Positions 1-7,815 are shown, numbered from the stretch's first letter. The stretch is 11,814 bases of DNA from JBDRNO01 sp043811005 (GCA_043811005.1 JBDRNO010000303.1:1-11814); one strand, 5' to 3'. Notes: generated by a model from the letters alone, not told the origin. Numbers and translations are program-made.

Positions 1-1
1 A

Positions 2-1183
2 GCACCATACTTCTATTCTGCCCGTGATCTGCTTACGGAACGGATAACGCGTATCGCGGACAATAAAAAAGTTAATGTCTACCTTGAATCAAAAGTGACA
101 GAATTGACCGGATTCATAGGAAATTTCAAAGCAACCATTCAATCGCTTGACGAGAATCCGGCTAAGGGGAATAAACCGGTTGAAGTGGAGATTGGAAATG
201 TGGTGGTATCCACAGGATATAAAGAATTCGATGCGTCACGCATCGTTCACTATGGATACGGTAAATTACCAAATGTCATTACCTCTTTCGAATTAGAGAA
301 GATGATACGTGCCGGACGGATTGTGACGAAGGAGGGTAAAATACCCGGATATGTCGCAATTATTCACTGTGTCGGGAGCCGGAGCCACGAATTCCACACC
401 TATTGCTCAAGTGTCTGCTGTATGACCGCATTAAAATATGCTCATGAGATCAAATCTGCAAATCCGGAATGTTATATCTCAGATATCTATATTGATATGC
501 ATGCTTTTGGAAAGGGGCATGAGGATTTTTATCGCCGGTCATCAGAAGCCAAGACCTTATTCCTGATGTATGAAAAAGGTGACAGACCGATAATTCACAA
601 GGCATCGCCGAAAGATGATTGTGAAATGCTTATTGAAGTCAATGAAAAGCTTTCTGGGGAGCTTATTGAAATCCCGGCTGATCTGGTTATCCTTATGGTT
701 GGAATGGAAGCCCGTGAAGATTCGCACGAAATAGCCCGCATTGTCAATATCAGCCAGGATAAAGACGGATGGTTCATACAGAGTCATCCGAAACTTGAAC
801 CGGTTGCTACCACAACAGATGGAATTTTTATTGCAGGAACATGTGTTGCTCCAAAGGATATTCCCGATACCATTGCACAGGCAAGAGCCGCGGCGGCCAG
901 GATAATGGCAAGAATTGCGAAAGGCAAGATCGAGGTTGATGCACTTTATTCGGAAGTGAATGAAGAAAAGTGCTCGGGGTGCCGGTTCTGTAATCAGCTT
1001 TGCCCCTACAGCGCCATTGAATTCAACGAAGAAAAAAAGCAGAGTTATATCATAAGTGCATTATGCAAAGGATGTGGGGTTTGCGTTGCAGCATGCCCGT
1101 CCTCAGCAATCAAAGGCAGGCATTTTACAGATCAGCAGGTACTTGCACAGGTAGATGGATTATTTTGCGGGTTCGAGAGGTAA
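2..1183 (+). CDS. hdrA: HdrA-like heterodisulfide reductase subunit A, C-terminal part (5' end outside window)
   Basis: This is the C-terminal 393 residues of an HdrA-type flavo-iron-sulfur protein; the frame is open from base 2, so the start lies upstream. In the family, HdrA carries FAD and 4Fe-4S clusters and bifurcates electrons between ferredoxin and a disulfide or other acceptor, usually with an MvhADG hydrogenase. Visible marks, in residues of the partial protein: CVGSR at 123-127; the Cys-rich CSSVCC at 135-140; the flavin-domain end DGIFIAGTC at 273-281 followed by PKDIPDT; and two ferredoxin motifs, CSGCRFCNQLCP (Cys 324, 327, 330, 334) and CKGCGVCVAACP (Cys 355, 358, 361, 365). It ends with the HFTDQQVLAQ segment typical of HdrA. 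Full-length HdrA is about 650 residues. The downstream hyp genes and a hydrogenase protease support a hydrogenase partner. A related fused oxidoreductase cannot be excluded without the N-terminus. Confidence 0.88.
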   Translation, partial: APYFYSARDLLTERITRIADNKKVNVYLESKVTELTGFIGNFKATIQSLDENPAKGNKPVEVEIGNVVVSTGYKEFDASRIVHYGYGKLPNVITSFELEKMIRAGRIVTKEGKIPGYVAIIHCVGSRSHEFHTYCSSVCCMTALKYAHEIKSANPECYISDIYIDMHAFGKGHEDFYRRSSEAKTLFLMYEKGDRPIIHKASPKDDCEMLIEVNEKLSGELIEIPADLVILMVGMEAREDSHEIARIVNISQDKDGWFIQSHPKLEPVATTTDGIFIAGTCVAPKDIPDTIAQARAAAARIMARIAKGKIEVDALYSEVNEEKCSGCRFCNQLCPYSAIEFNEEKKQSYIISALCKGCGVCVAACPSSAIKGRHFTDQQVLAQVDGLFCGFER

Positions 1184-1473
1184 AACAGATATCATAAAGA
1201 AAAGCGTATCAATATAAATCCTACCCAGGAGATAACCTGAAAAAGTTATATCTTCTTGTCGTTCATCATAACACCTTACTTGAATTGCTGGTGTATACTT
1301 CTTGCAGAGTAGAATTATCCTGTGAGCCAATGAGAAAAAAGAGTAATTTTGATTATCAATAACCTTTAGCGACCATACTTGTAGTGAGCATTGCCTGCAG
1401 TGAGGCTCTCGAATTGTCGAACCATTGTAAACTAATAAATGAAAAATGTCTATTTTGTTAAAATTTTCTTTTG
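1184..1473. other. Intergenic stretch between hdrA and hypA, no gene seen
   Basis: About 290 bp of AT-rich sequence separate the hdrA stop from the hypA start. The minus strand stays open through it (1160-1495), but the translation shows no recognisable family or domain and overlaps both flanking genes. I see no clear terminator hairpin with a T-run and no good match to the Bacteroidota promoter pattern TAnnTTTG. The spacing suggests hypA has its own promoter here, but none can be placed with confidence. Confidence 0.4.
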
Positions 1474-1815
1474 ATGCACGAATTATCAATTGCAATGAAT
1501 ATTATTGATATTGCTTCTGAAGAGGCAAAAGTAAATAATCTTTCTGTAATTGATGAAATAGAAATTGAAATCGGGACATTATCGGGAGTTGAAATTGATG
1601 CGCTTAAATTTGCCATGGAAATAGCTACAAAAAAAACGATACTTGAAAATTCTAAAACAATAATTACAGAAATTCCAGGGCAAGCCCGTTGTTTGATTTG
1701 TTCAAAAGAATTCGTGATAGATAGCTTTTTCGCACAATGTCCTGAATGCAAACAATTTAATCTTCAGATTATCCAGGGGCAGGAATTAAGAGTAAAATCG
1801 TTGAATGTGTATTAA
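1474..1815 (+). CDS. hypA: Hydrogenase nickel incorporation protein HypA
   Basis: HypA is the small nickel metallochaperone that works with HypB to insert nickel into the large subunit of [NiFe]-hydrogenase. The 113-residue product begins MHELSIAMNI, the conserved HypA N-terminus in which Met1 and His2 belong to the nickel site. It carries the structural zinc motif CLIC...CPEC with Cys 73, 76, 89 and 92. Length matches the family (about 110-120). A TTG three bases upstream (1471) is in frame, but the ATG at 1474 is chosen because the nickel-binding His must be residue 2. hypB follows after 60 bp on the same strand, so the two are probably co-transcribed. Base composition is visibly more AT-rich than hdrA. 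Confidence 0.95.
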   Translation: MHELSIAMNIIDIASEEAKVNNLSVIDEIEIEIGTLSGVEIDALKFAMEIATKKTILENSKTIITEIPGQARCLICSKEFVIDSFFAQCPECKQFNLQIIQGQELRVKSLNVY

Positions 1816-1875
1816 GTCAGGATTGCAATTTTTGGTAAAAATTTTTGTATATTACATTAAAACCCGGAAAATACT

Positions 1876-2670
1876 ATGTGTGATACTTGTGGTTGCGGTC
1901 AACCCGATAGTCCATATACTATCAAAAGACCTGACGAAGAAATAATTAGTCAGGAAAAGGATAATTATTCTCACCATCATACCCATGAACATGATGATGA
2001 ATACAATCATCATTCTCACAAAATCGTGATTGAGCAGGATATTCTGCAAAAGAATAATTTAATTGCTGAAAGAAACCGGGGTTATTTTGAAGCAAAAAAT
2101 GTTTTAGCATTAAATTTAGTAAGCTCGCCGGGCTCAGGAAAAACCTGCCTTATTGAGAGAACAATAAAAGATTTGAGTAAGGAAATAAATTTCTTTATTA
2201 TCGAAGGCGACCAGCAAACAATGCTTGATGCTGAACGCATCCAAAAAGCAGGTGCGCCGGTTGTTCAGATAAATACAGGGAATGGATGTCATCTGGATGC
2301 CGATATGATAAATAAGTCGATTAAAAAACTTGAAATAGTTAATCATTCCGTCTTAATTATTGAAAATGTCGGTAATCTTGTATGTCCTTCATTATTTGAT
2401 TTAGGGGAATCGTACCGAATTGTTATTATCAGCGTTACAGAGGGAGACGACAAACCCCTGAAATATTCGACTATGTTTTATAGTTCAAACCTATGTATAA
2501 TTAATAAGACAGATTTGCTTCCGCACGTTGATTTTGATGTAAAAAAATGTAAAGAGTCCGCTTTAAGAATAAATCACCATTTACAATTGTTTGAAATGTC
2601 GGTAAAAAACGGGGAAGGACTTGAAAATTGGTATGGCTGGTTAAGAGAGCAATACAAAAAATTGTTATGA
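1876..2670 (+). CDS. hypB: Hydrogenase nickel incorporation GTPase HypB
   Basis: HypB is the cytosolic GTPase that drives nickel delivery during [NiFe]-hydrogenase maturation. The 264-residue protein starts with the high-affinity nickel motif CDTCGCG (residues 2-8). A histidine-rich linker follows (about 33-48, with runs HHHTHEH and HHSH), a likely nickel store. The G domain has the P-loop SSPGSGKT (83-90), EGDQQT (110-115), the metal-binding GCHLDAD (Cys138, His139), ENVGNLVCP (Cys170) and NKTDLLP (210-216, guanine specificity). Cys138, His139 and Cys170 correspond to the dimer-interface metal site known in E. coli HypB. Length is in the normal range and no frame problem is seen. It follows hypA and ends 21 bp from the convergent maturation protease. 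Confidence 0.96.
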   Translation: MCDTCGCGQPDSPYTIKRPDEEIISQEKDNYSHHHTHEHDDEYNHHSHKIVIEQDILQKNNLIAERNRGYFEAKNVLALNLVSSPGSGKTCLIERTIKDLSKEINFFIIEGDQQTMLDAERIQKAGAPVVQINTGNGCHLDADMINKSIKKLEIVNHSVLIIENVGNLVCPSLFDLGESYRIVIISVTEGDDKPLKYSTMFYSSNLCIINKTDLLPHVDFDVKKCKESALRINHHLQLFEMSVKNGEGLENWYGWLREQYKKLL

Positions 2671-2691
2671 GAGAGTACCAAAATTATTTCA

Positions 2692-3184
2692 TTAATCATT
2701 TCTTATAATCTCATTTATCCTTTTGCATACTCCCGGTATAGCATCGGCTATTTTTTTTGAAACAGAAGCAGTAACCTCTTCCGGAATATTTTCAACCTGA
2801 CAGGCAATAATTATAACATCAACTTTACAAAAATCTTTTAATTCTTTTAACAAATTTGAAGTTGGAAGCTGATGCATAGAGAAATCATCAATTTTTTTTG
2901 GGAATTTCATCTATAGGCAGTTCAAATATTTCACCGGGAGTTTTTGCAGCATCTACAGCATCAACAATAATAATTTTCCTAGGTCTTCTTTCACTAAGAG
3001 TAATATCAAACAGAATATTTCTTACACTGCTACCTGCATTAATTACCACTATATCTTCAGGAAGATTATAATTTTTCTGAAGTTCTTCAGCAACGTTAGG
3101 ACCAAATCCATCATCACCAAACAAGATATTACCGCATCCTAAAATAAGAATGTCATAATTACAATGAGAAGGTGTGATATCCAT
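2692..3184 (-). pseudogene. [NiFe]-hydrogenase maturation protease (FrhD/HycI type), split by a one-base frameshift
   Basis: The protease that removes the C-terminal tail of the hydrogenase large subunit after nickel insertion is present in two overlapping frames. The N-terminal part (from ATG at 3184) reads MDITPSHCNYDILILGCGN and continues into LFGDDGFGP, the GxGNxLxxDDGxG signature, then IIIVDAVDAA. It stops at about 2888 after EIPKKN. The next frame continues at the same point with IDDFSMHQLPTSNLL, then IIIACQVENIPEEV and AIPGVCKRINEII, the normal C-terminus of FrhD-like proteases. The break lies in a run of eight A on the coding strand (plus-strand T run 2892-2899). Seven A would give one intact 163-residue protein of normal size, with likely metal ligands around Asp24/25, Asp75/78 and His104. 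The single extra base could be an assembly error, a real mutation, or a site rescued by slippage. The gene is convergent with hypB. Confidence 0.85.
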
Positions 3185-3627
3185 AAAAAATAGTTGCCAC
3201 AATATGCATATGCACGCGAATTCTGTATTAACGAACCGGTTAGTGATGCAATGTAATAAATTTTCAGACACTATTTCAAAAAGTCTTGGTAAAGTTAAAA
3301 AACAGTTAATCAATGAGATAATTTACGCAAACGGACTTCGGAATATATAAAGTTATCAAATATTAGCCATACATTTAAGGAATCCATACCATCGATTAAG
3401 ACCGAGGACAGATTGAGTCGCAATTTAAGTAATGAAGATTTGACAGGCACTGTAAATAAAAATATAATACGTTTGGCTGATGGAATCTTTGAATTATAAA
3501 AGCATTCAAAACGGCGATTAATTGGATTTAATAGCAAAATCGGACCTCCTCCCGATGCTTTCCAATTATCACTATACCCTGATTGATTTTTTTTTGAAGA
3601 TAAATGATAAGACAAATATATTATAAC
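3185..3627. other. Gene-poor stretch upstream of the protease; one unconvincing minus-strand ORF
   Basis: No recognisable gene is seen. A minus-strand frame stays open at 3310-3651 (113 codons), but it would start from a TTG inside the palindromic repeat and its translation shows no family signature. An in-frame extension of the protease gene to a TTG at 3313 is also possible on paper, but the added 43 residues lack any protease feature, so the ATG at 3184 is preferred. Promoter signals for the protease would have to lie here, but none could be placed. Confidence 0.35.
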
Positions 3628-3784
3628 ATGAGTATCTGGTATCAATAACAAGCTTTTATTGATTTTCTTCGTTTGCCCCTGACCCTAAAGGGTGCGAAGA
3701 AAATCAATTACTCCCTTTAGGGCCGGGGCAAATAATTGATTTTCAAGCACTATTTTATTATTATTATTGATAACCCATAGTCAT
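3628..3784. repeat. 157-bp palindromic MITE/REP-like element with terminal inverted repeats
   Basis: The left end (3628-3648, starting ATGAGTATCTGG) and right end (3764-3784, ending CATAGTCAT) are inverted repeats matching at 17 of 21 positions. Inside are alternating complementary blocks. A (3658-3671, ATTGATTTTCTTCG) pairs perfectly with A' (3695-3708). B (3672-3692, TTTGCCCCTGACC then CTAAAGGG) pairs with B' (3713-3732) with one base difference in length. A' can pair instead with A'' (3733-3744, 12 bp perfect). The element has no coding capacity. Its left 67 bp recur at 11748-11814 with a single mismatch (3640 versus 11760), showing that it is a dispersed repeat. Non-autonomous mobile element or REP-type repeat is inferred. 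It lies 184 bp upstream of the malate:quinone oxidoreductase gene, so it could also form transcript structure. Confidence 0.8.
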
Positions 3785-3968
3785 ACATTATAATTGTTTA
3801 ATTCAAGAAATTTTCATATATTTCATTGCTGGTATTCTGAAACAGGAATAAGAATGATCCGTTCTTTTTGAAATTCATAAACCGGATATGAGGAGAAGAT
3901 AATAGGAAGTCTACCATAAATAATAATTACTGAAGGGTACACCTAAGATTAACCATTATTAATTAACT

Positions 3969-5297
3969 ATGAAACACGATGTTATAATTGTCGGTGGAGG
4001 AGTCAGCGGAACTGCCCTTCTTTACACTATAAGCAAATACACAGATGTCAAGAACATCGGATTAATTGAAAAGTATGCTGGTTTCGGGCTTGTTAGTTCA
4101 TCTGCCATCATGAATAGTCAGACCCTTCATCTTGGAGAAATCGAAACAAACTACACACTTGAAAAAGCAAGAAAGGTCAAACATAAGGCAGATATGGTAA
4201 TGAAATATCTAGAAACTGAAAAGGCCTTAAAGGGCGATGAAAAGCTTTTTATTAAAGTTTCGAAAATGGTACTTGCAGTCGGCAAGGAACAGGTTGATGC
4301 TCTTAGGGAAAGATTTCCACCATTCGGTCAGCTTTTCCCAAAACTGAGAATGATAGGGAAAGAAGAAATATGCAGAATTGAACCAAGGGTTCTGGAAGGT
4401 CGGGATCCGGATCAGGATCTGCTGGCTCTGGTAACAGAGGACGGATATACTGTTGATTTCGGAAAATTGAGCCATTCCTTTGTAAATAATGCAAAAACGC
4501 TTAATCCGGATAGTTCAATTTATCTCTCAACAAAAGTTAAAAAAATCACCCGGAAAGGAGATGTTTTCAAATTAAGTACCAATAAAGGAGAGTTTGAAGC
4601 TAATGCTGTTATTATAACCGCCGGTAGTCATAGCCTGAAAATTGCCAAATCGCTTGGTTATGGTAAAAACTATTCAATCCTTTCAATAGCAGGAAGTTAT
4701 TATTCAGGACCTAAAGTCCTTAATGGTAAAGTTTATACGATGCAGATTGATAAACTTCCATTCGCGGCAATTCACGGTGATCCGGACGTACTTGATGAAA
4801 ATATCACGCGGTTTGGTCCAACGGCAAAACCGGTATTTTTTCTGGAAAGATACAACTATTCAACTTTCTTTGATTACTGGAAAACATTCGGTTTCAGCAT
4901 TAAACCGTTGTTAAGTATACTGAAGATTTCCTCTGACAGGGTTATTTTCAACTACCTTCTGAGGAATGTCACTTATGAAATTCCCTTTATCGGGAAACGC
5001 TTGTTTTTAAAAGAAATCAAGAAGATTGTCCCGAATATAAACCTGGAGGAAATAAAATCTTCCAAGAGAAGAAAAATGGGCGGATTAAGACCACAGATGA
5101 TGAATAATACCACAAGAAAACTCGAGATGGGTGAAGCTAAAATTACCGGGGATAAGATCATCTTCAATATCACTCCCTCGCCCGGTGCGTCAACATGCCT
5201 GGGAAGTGCATTCGAGGATACAATAAAACTAATGGAGTTTCTTGACAATAAATTCAGCTTTAACAGGGTGCAATTTGAGAAGGATCTGGTGTTATGA
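3969..5297 (+). CDS. mqo: Malate:quinone oxidoreductase-like FAD-dependent dehydrogenase
   Basis: The 442-residue protein resembles the shorter MQO type known from Campylobacter and Helicobacter, which oxidises malate to oxaloacetate and passes electrons to the quinone pool at the inner membrane face. The N-terminal FAD fold shows GGGVSG (GxGxxG at 9-14) with Glu34 ending the second beta strand (LIEKY). It is followed by the diagnostic block NSQTLHLGEIETNYT (49-63), which parallels the substrate-side block of MQO. Further marks are VIITAGSHSL in mid-protein, GGLRPQ (371-376) and TPSPGASTCLGSAF (402-415) at the FAD-binding C-terminus. No membrane helix or signal peptide is evident, consistent with a peripheral enzyme. 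The start ATG gives the Rossmann strand directly (MKHDVIIVGGG). Citrate synthase lies next on the same strand, so product oxaloacetate would feed it. A 2-hydroxyglutarate oxidase-like activity is the main alternative. Confidence 0.82.
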   Translation: MKHDVIIVGGGVSGTALLYTISKYTDVKNIGLIEKYAGFGLVSSSAIMNSQTLHLGEIETNYTLEKARKVKHKADMVMKYLETEKALKGDEKLFIKVSKMVLAVGKEQVDALRERFPPFGQLFPKLRMIGKEEICRIEPRVLEGRDPDQDLLALVTEDGYTVDFGKLSHSFVNNAKTLNPDSSIYLSTKVKKITRKGDVFKLSTNKGEFEANAVIITAGSHSLKIAKSLGYGKNYSILSIAGSYYSGPKVLNGKVYTMQIDKLPFAAIHGDPDVLDENITRFGPTAKPVFFLERYNYSTFFDYWKTFGFSIKPLLSILKISSDRVIFNYLLRNVTYEIPFIGKRLFLKEIKKIVPNINLEEIKSSKRRKMGGLRPQMMNNTTRKLEMGEAKITGDKIIFNITPSPGASTCLGSAFEDTIKLMEFLDNKFSFNRVQFEKDLVL

Positions 5298-5407
5298 TTT
5301 GGATATATTGATAAACAATTATCAGGCAGTTAAATGCTTTAATTAACTATCAGGAATGAATAATAAAACTGATAATATTCTTCTGAAAAGCATGTACTCA
5401 TCAACCA

Positions 5408-5488
5408 GCCCCCTTTTCTTGCGAACAAAAAAAGGGGCGTATGACTTTTTAGCCCTTCCTTGGAAAGAAGAGAGAGTTTGGGGTGAGT
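5408..5488. repeat. Hairpin and degenerate interspersed repeat between mqo and citrate synthase
   Basis: A stem CCCCTTTT (5410-5417) with AAAAGGGG (5430-5437) can form just past mqo. It can extend inward by two further T-A pairs across a mismatch. The following bases include a short T-run (5446-5450), so a terminator role for mqo is possible. The adjacent segment (5451-5488), AGCCCTTCCTTGGAAAG followed by a purine tract and TTTGGGGTGAG, resembles the CCC-TCC-TT/GGA-GGG-TGGGGTGAG type of interspersed repeat I recall from Bacteroidota genomes. It is decayed here. The rest of the 314-bp gap (5298-5611) is AT-rich and holds no gene; the citrate synthase promoter is probably in 5500-5611. Confidence 0.5.
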
Positions 5489-5611
5489 TTATGAGACAAA
5501 ATAATTGATATTTAAACATTTATTATATTTTTTTATTGAAAGCCGATACTCAATATACTTTATAATAACATAATATAAAATATTATATCATATTCCTCAA
5601 ATTTCAATACC

Positions 5612-6982
5612 ATGGAAGAAAATAAATTCTTGTCCCAATTAAATGATTCAATTAAAAAGTCATGTCAGATTGAATATGAGCTTTTTGAAAAAAATGATGT
5701 CAAGCGAGGTCTTAGAAATAAAGATGGAACCGGTGTTCTAGTCGGCCTTACCAATATTGGTGATGTTGTCGGATACAAAAAAGAGAACGATAAGGTAATT
5801 GCTATTCACGGCCGGTTACTTTATCGGGGAATACACATTGAAGATATAACAAAGGGATTTCAGGAAGAAGGCCGTCAGGGGTTTGATGAAACAGTGTTTC
5901 TTTTACTAACCGGCAGGCTTCCAAATAAAGAGGAGCTTGAACAATTTTCTGCCCATATGGCCTCACTCCGATCGCTGCCCGATCATTTTATCAAGGATAT
6001 GATTCTGTCTATGAAAGGCAAAGATGTACTCAATATACTTGCACGTTCAGTACTGGGGCTTTACATACTCGATGATGACCCTGATAATATTTCATTACCT
6101 AACATGGTTAAACAAACGTTCAATATCATAGCAAAGTTTCCATCGATCATTGCATATTCTTATCAGGCGTTTAACCATGTTTACCAGGGAGGACCTTTAA
6201 TAATCCGGTATCCGAAGGAGACTCTTACTACTGCAGAAAATTTCCTCTATATGGTAAAAGGTGAAGGTTCTCAATTCACCAAGCTTGAAGCTGACGTTCT
6301 TGACCTGGCGCTTGTTCTTCATGCCGAGCATGGCGGGGGTAATAACTCGACATTCACAATCAGGGTAATCAGTTCCAGCGAAACCGATATTTATTCTGCC
6401 GTTACATCTGCAATCGGCTCATTAAAAGGACCATTACACGGAGGTGCAAACCTGAAAGTTCTGGAAATGATGGATGATATAAAAAGAAATGTAAAAAACT
6501 GGAAGGACCAAACTGAAGTTGAACAATACCTTTTAAAAATTTTGAATAACCAGGCATTCGACAAAACAGGGAAAATATATGGCCTGGGACATCCAGTATA
6601 TACAATTTCAGATCCCCGGGCAGCACTGTTAAAAGAAAAAGCCAGGGATCTGGCAATTGAGAAAAACAGGTATGATGAGTTTCTGCTTTATGAGATGGTT
6701 GAAAAAATTACACCCAGGGTATTTAAAATATTCAAAGGTGAACAATCAGAAAAAGTTGTATGTGTTAACGTTGATTATTACTCAGGATTTGTTTATTCCT
6801 GTATTGGTATGCCAAAGGAACTTTTTACTCCTCTCTTTGCAATGGCAAGAATTGCCGGGTGGTGTACTCATCGGATTGAAGAGTTAACATTTTCCGCAAA
6901 ACGTATAATACGACCCGCTTATAAAAGTGTGTATGGCAAACAGGAATACATACCACTAGCAAACCGGCATGAACATATATAA
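5612..6982 (+). CDS. gltA: Citrate synthase (citrate/2-methylcitrate synthase family)
   Basis: This enzyme condenses acetyl-CoA and oxaloacetate to citrate in the cytosol, the entry step of the TCA cycle. All three catalytic residues are visible: His276 in GPLHGGAN (273-280), His327 in GLGHPVY (324-330) and Asp388 in VNVDYYSG (385-392). HAEHGGGNNSTF (237-248) and HRIEE (420-424) are further family blocks. At 456 residues it is about 25-30 longer than E. coli GltA, mainly from an N-terminal arm of roughly 50 residues before VVGYKKEN; I recall similar arms in citrate synthases of anaerobes. There is no E. coli-type zinc/NADH-regulation domain. The ATG at 5612 is the only sensible start, as the upstream sequence is AT-rich and non-coding. 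The TPR gene follows after 18 bp, so they are likely one transcript. Methylcitrate synthase activity cannot be excluded from sequence alone. Confidence 0.93.
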   Translation: MEENKFLSQLNDSIKKSCQIEYELFEKNDVKRGLRNKDGTGVLVGLTNIGDVVGYKKENDKVIAIHGRLLYRGIHIEDITKGFQEEGRQGFDETVFLLLTGRLPNKEELEQFSAHMASLRSLPDHFIKDMILSMKGKDVLNILARSVLGLYILDDDPDNISLPNMVKQTFNIIAKFPSIIAYSYQAFNHVYQGGPLIIRYPKETLTTAENFLYMVKGEGSQFTKLEADVLDLALVLHAEHGGGNNSTFTIRVISSSETDIYSAVTSAIGSLKGPLHGGANLKVLEMMDDIKRNVKNWKDQTEVEQYLLKILNNQAFDKTGKIYGLGHPVYTISDPRAALLKEKARDLAIEKNRYDEFLLYEMVEKITPRVFKIFKGEQSEKVVCVNVDYYSGFVYSCIGMPKELFTPLFAMARIAGWCTHRIEELTFSAKRIIRPAYKSVYGKQEYIPLANRHEHI

Positions 6983-7000
6983 TAATTAACAGGTACCATA

Positions 7001-7672
7001 ATGAAATATTTTATAGATGAACTCTTTGAAAAGGCATATGATTTAGAACTGGAGGGTAATTTTAAGGAGTCAGCTAAGCTTTTTGAAGAAAATCTGAAAA
7101 AACATCCTGATAGCATTCTTCTTTTAATGGAATTAGCCGATATTTATTATATGCTGGGTGAAATTTCTAAATCAATCAGTTATTACGAAAAGATACTGAA
7201 TCTAAAACCTGAAAGTGCCTATATTTTATACAAAATTGGGGTTGCATTATATCGCTCAACTAATTTTACCAAAGCGATTGCAGTTTTTAATAAAATCATT
7301 AAATCAGGTAAGTACCTTCCAATGACTTACCTGTGGTTGGGTTTATGCTATTATCATTTAGGGAAAAGAGAAAAAAGTATCGAATCATACAGGAAATTAC
7401 TTGAATACTGTCCCGAAACCATAATGTCTAACTATTATATGGGAATTGCCTTAAAGGCATCAGGAAAGTATGATGAAGCAATAGTACATCTTGAAAAACT
7501 TTTAAATCAATCTGACCAGCATGTTTCGGCTCTTTACCACCTTGGCAGAACATATATGAAGAACTATAACTACGAAAAGGCCAGAATCTATTTCAAAATG
7601 GTACTGGAGCTTGATCCGGAGAATACGAATGCATTAGAGATGTATGATTTTCTTTGCAATGACTCAAAATGA
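7001..7672 (+). CDS. TPR-repeat protein linked to citrate synthase
   Basis: The 223-residue protein is almost entirely tetratricopeptide repeats: about six helix-turn-helix units of roughly 34 residues starting near residues 3, 37, 71, 107, 141 and 175. TPR-type positions recur (for example GNFKESAKLFEENLKKHPDS, YYEKILNLKPES, GKYDEAIVHLEKLL, YEKARIYFKMVLELDPEN). No signal peptide, membrane segment or catalytic domain is seen, so it is probably a cytosolic scaffold or regulator. It begins 18 bp after citrate synthase on the same strand, implying co-expression. Its partner is unknown; binding to citrate synthase or to a TCA enzyme assembly is a guess from position. It ends 143 bp from the convergent korB. 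Confidence 0.85.
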   Translation: MKYFIDELFEKAYDLELEGNFKESAKLFEENLKKHPDSILLLMELADIYYMLGEISKSISYYEKILNLKPESAYILYKIGVALYRSTNFTKAIAVFNKIIKSGKYLPMTYLWLGLCYYHLGKREKSIESYRKLLEYCPETIMSNYYMGIALKASGKYDEAIVHLEKLLNQSDQHVSALYHLGRTYMKNYNYEKARIYFKMVLELDPENTNALEMYDFLCNDSK

Positions 7673-7815
7673 ATACTAAAATAGAAGATTATCAGAAGTT
7701 TAATAAGATACACTTAAGGGTTTGTTCATTTTACAATAATAATCTTTTCAATCTGGCCGGGGGCAGCCCTTTACAGCGCAGGATTATGATTCAGGCGACC
7801 TGGATACCGGGAAAT

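Noticed and set aside
1471..1473. TTG as the start of hypA
   Set aside because: It would add a Met before the conserved MHELSI start, displacing the nickel-binding His from position 2.
1160..1495. Minus-strand ORF of 111 codons across the hdrA-hypA gap
   Set aside because: It overlaps the ends of both real genes, has no recognisable domain, and its composition looks like translated non-coding DNA.
3185..3313. Upstream extension of the protease gene to a TTG at 3313
   Set aside because: The extra 43 residues are not protease-like; the conserved fold starts right after the ATG at 3184.
3310..3651. Minus-strand ORF of 113 codons
   Set aside because: It would start from a TTG inside the dispersed palindromic repeat, and no family signature is visible.
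3620..3793. ATTATAA on both sides of the palindromic element as a target-site duplication
   Set aside because: It is not directly abutting the ends, contains the palindrome TTATAA, and lies in AT-rich DNA, so chance is likely.
7685..7746. 8-bp inverted repeat AAGATTAT / ATAATCTT between the TPR gene and korB as a shared terminator
   Set aside because: The loop is 46 nt and the stem is AT-only apart from one G-C pair, too weak to call a terminator.
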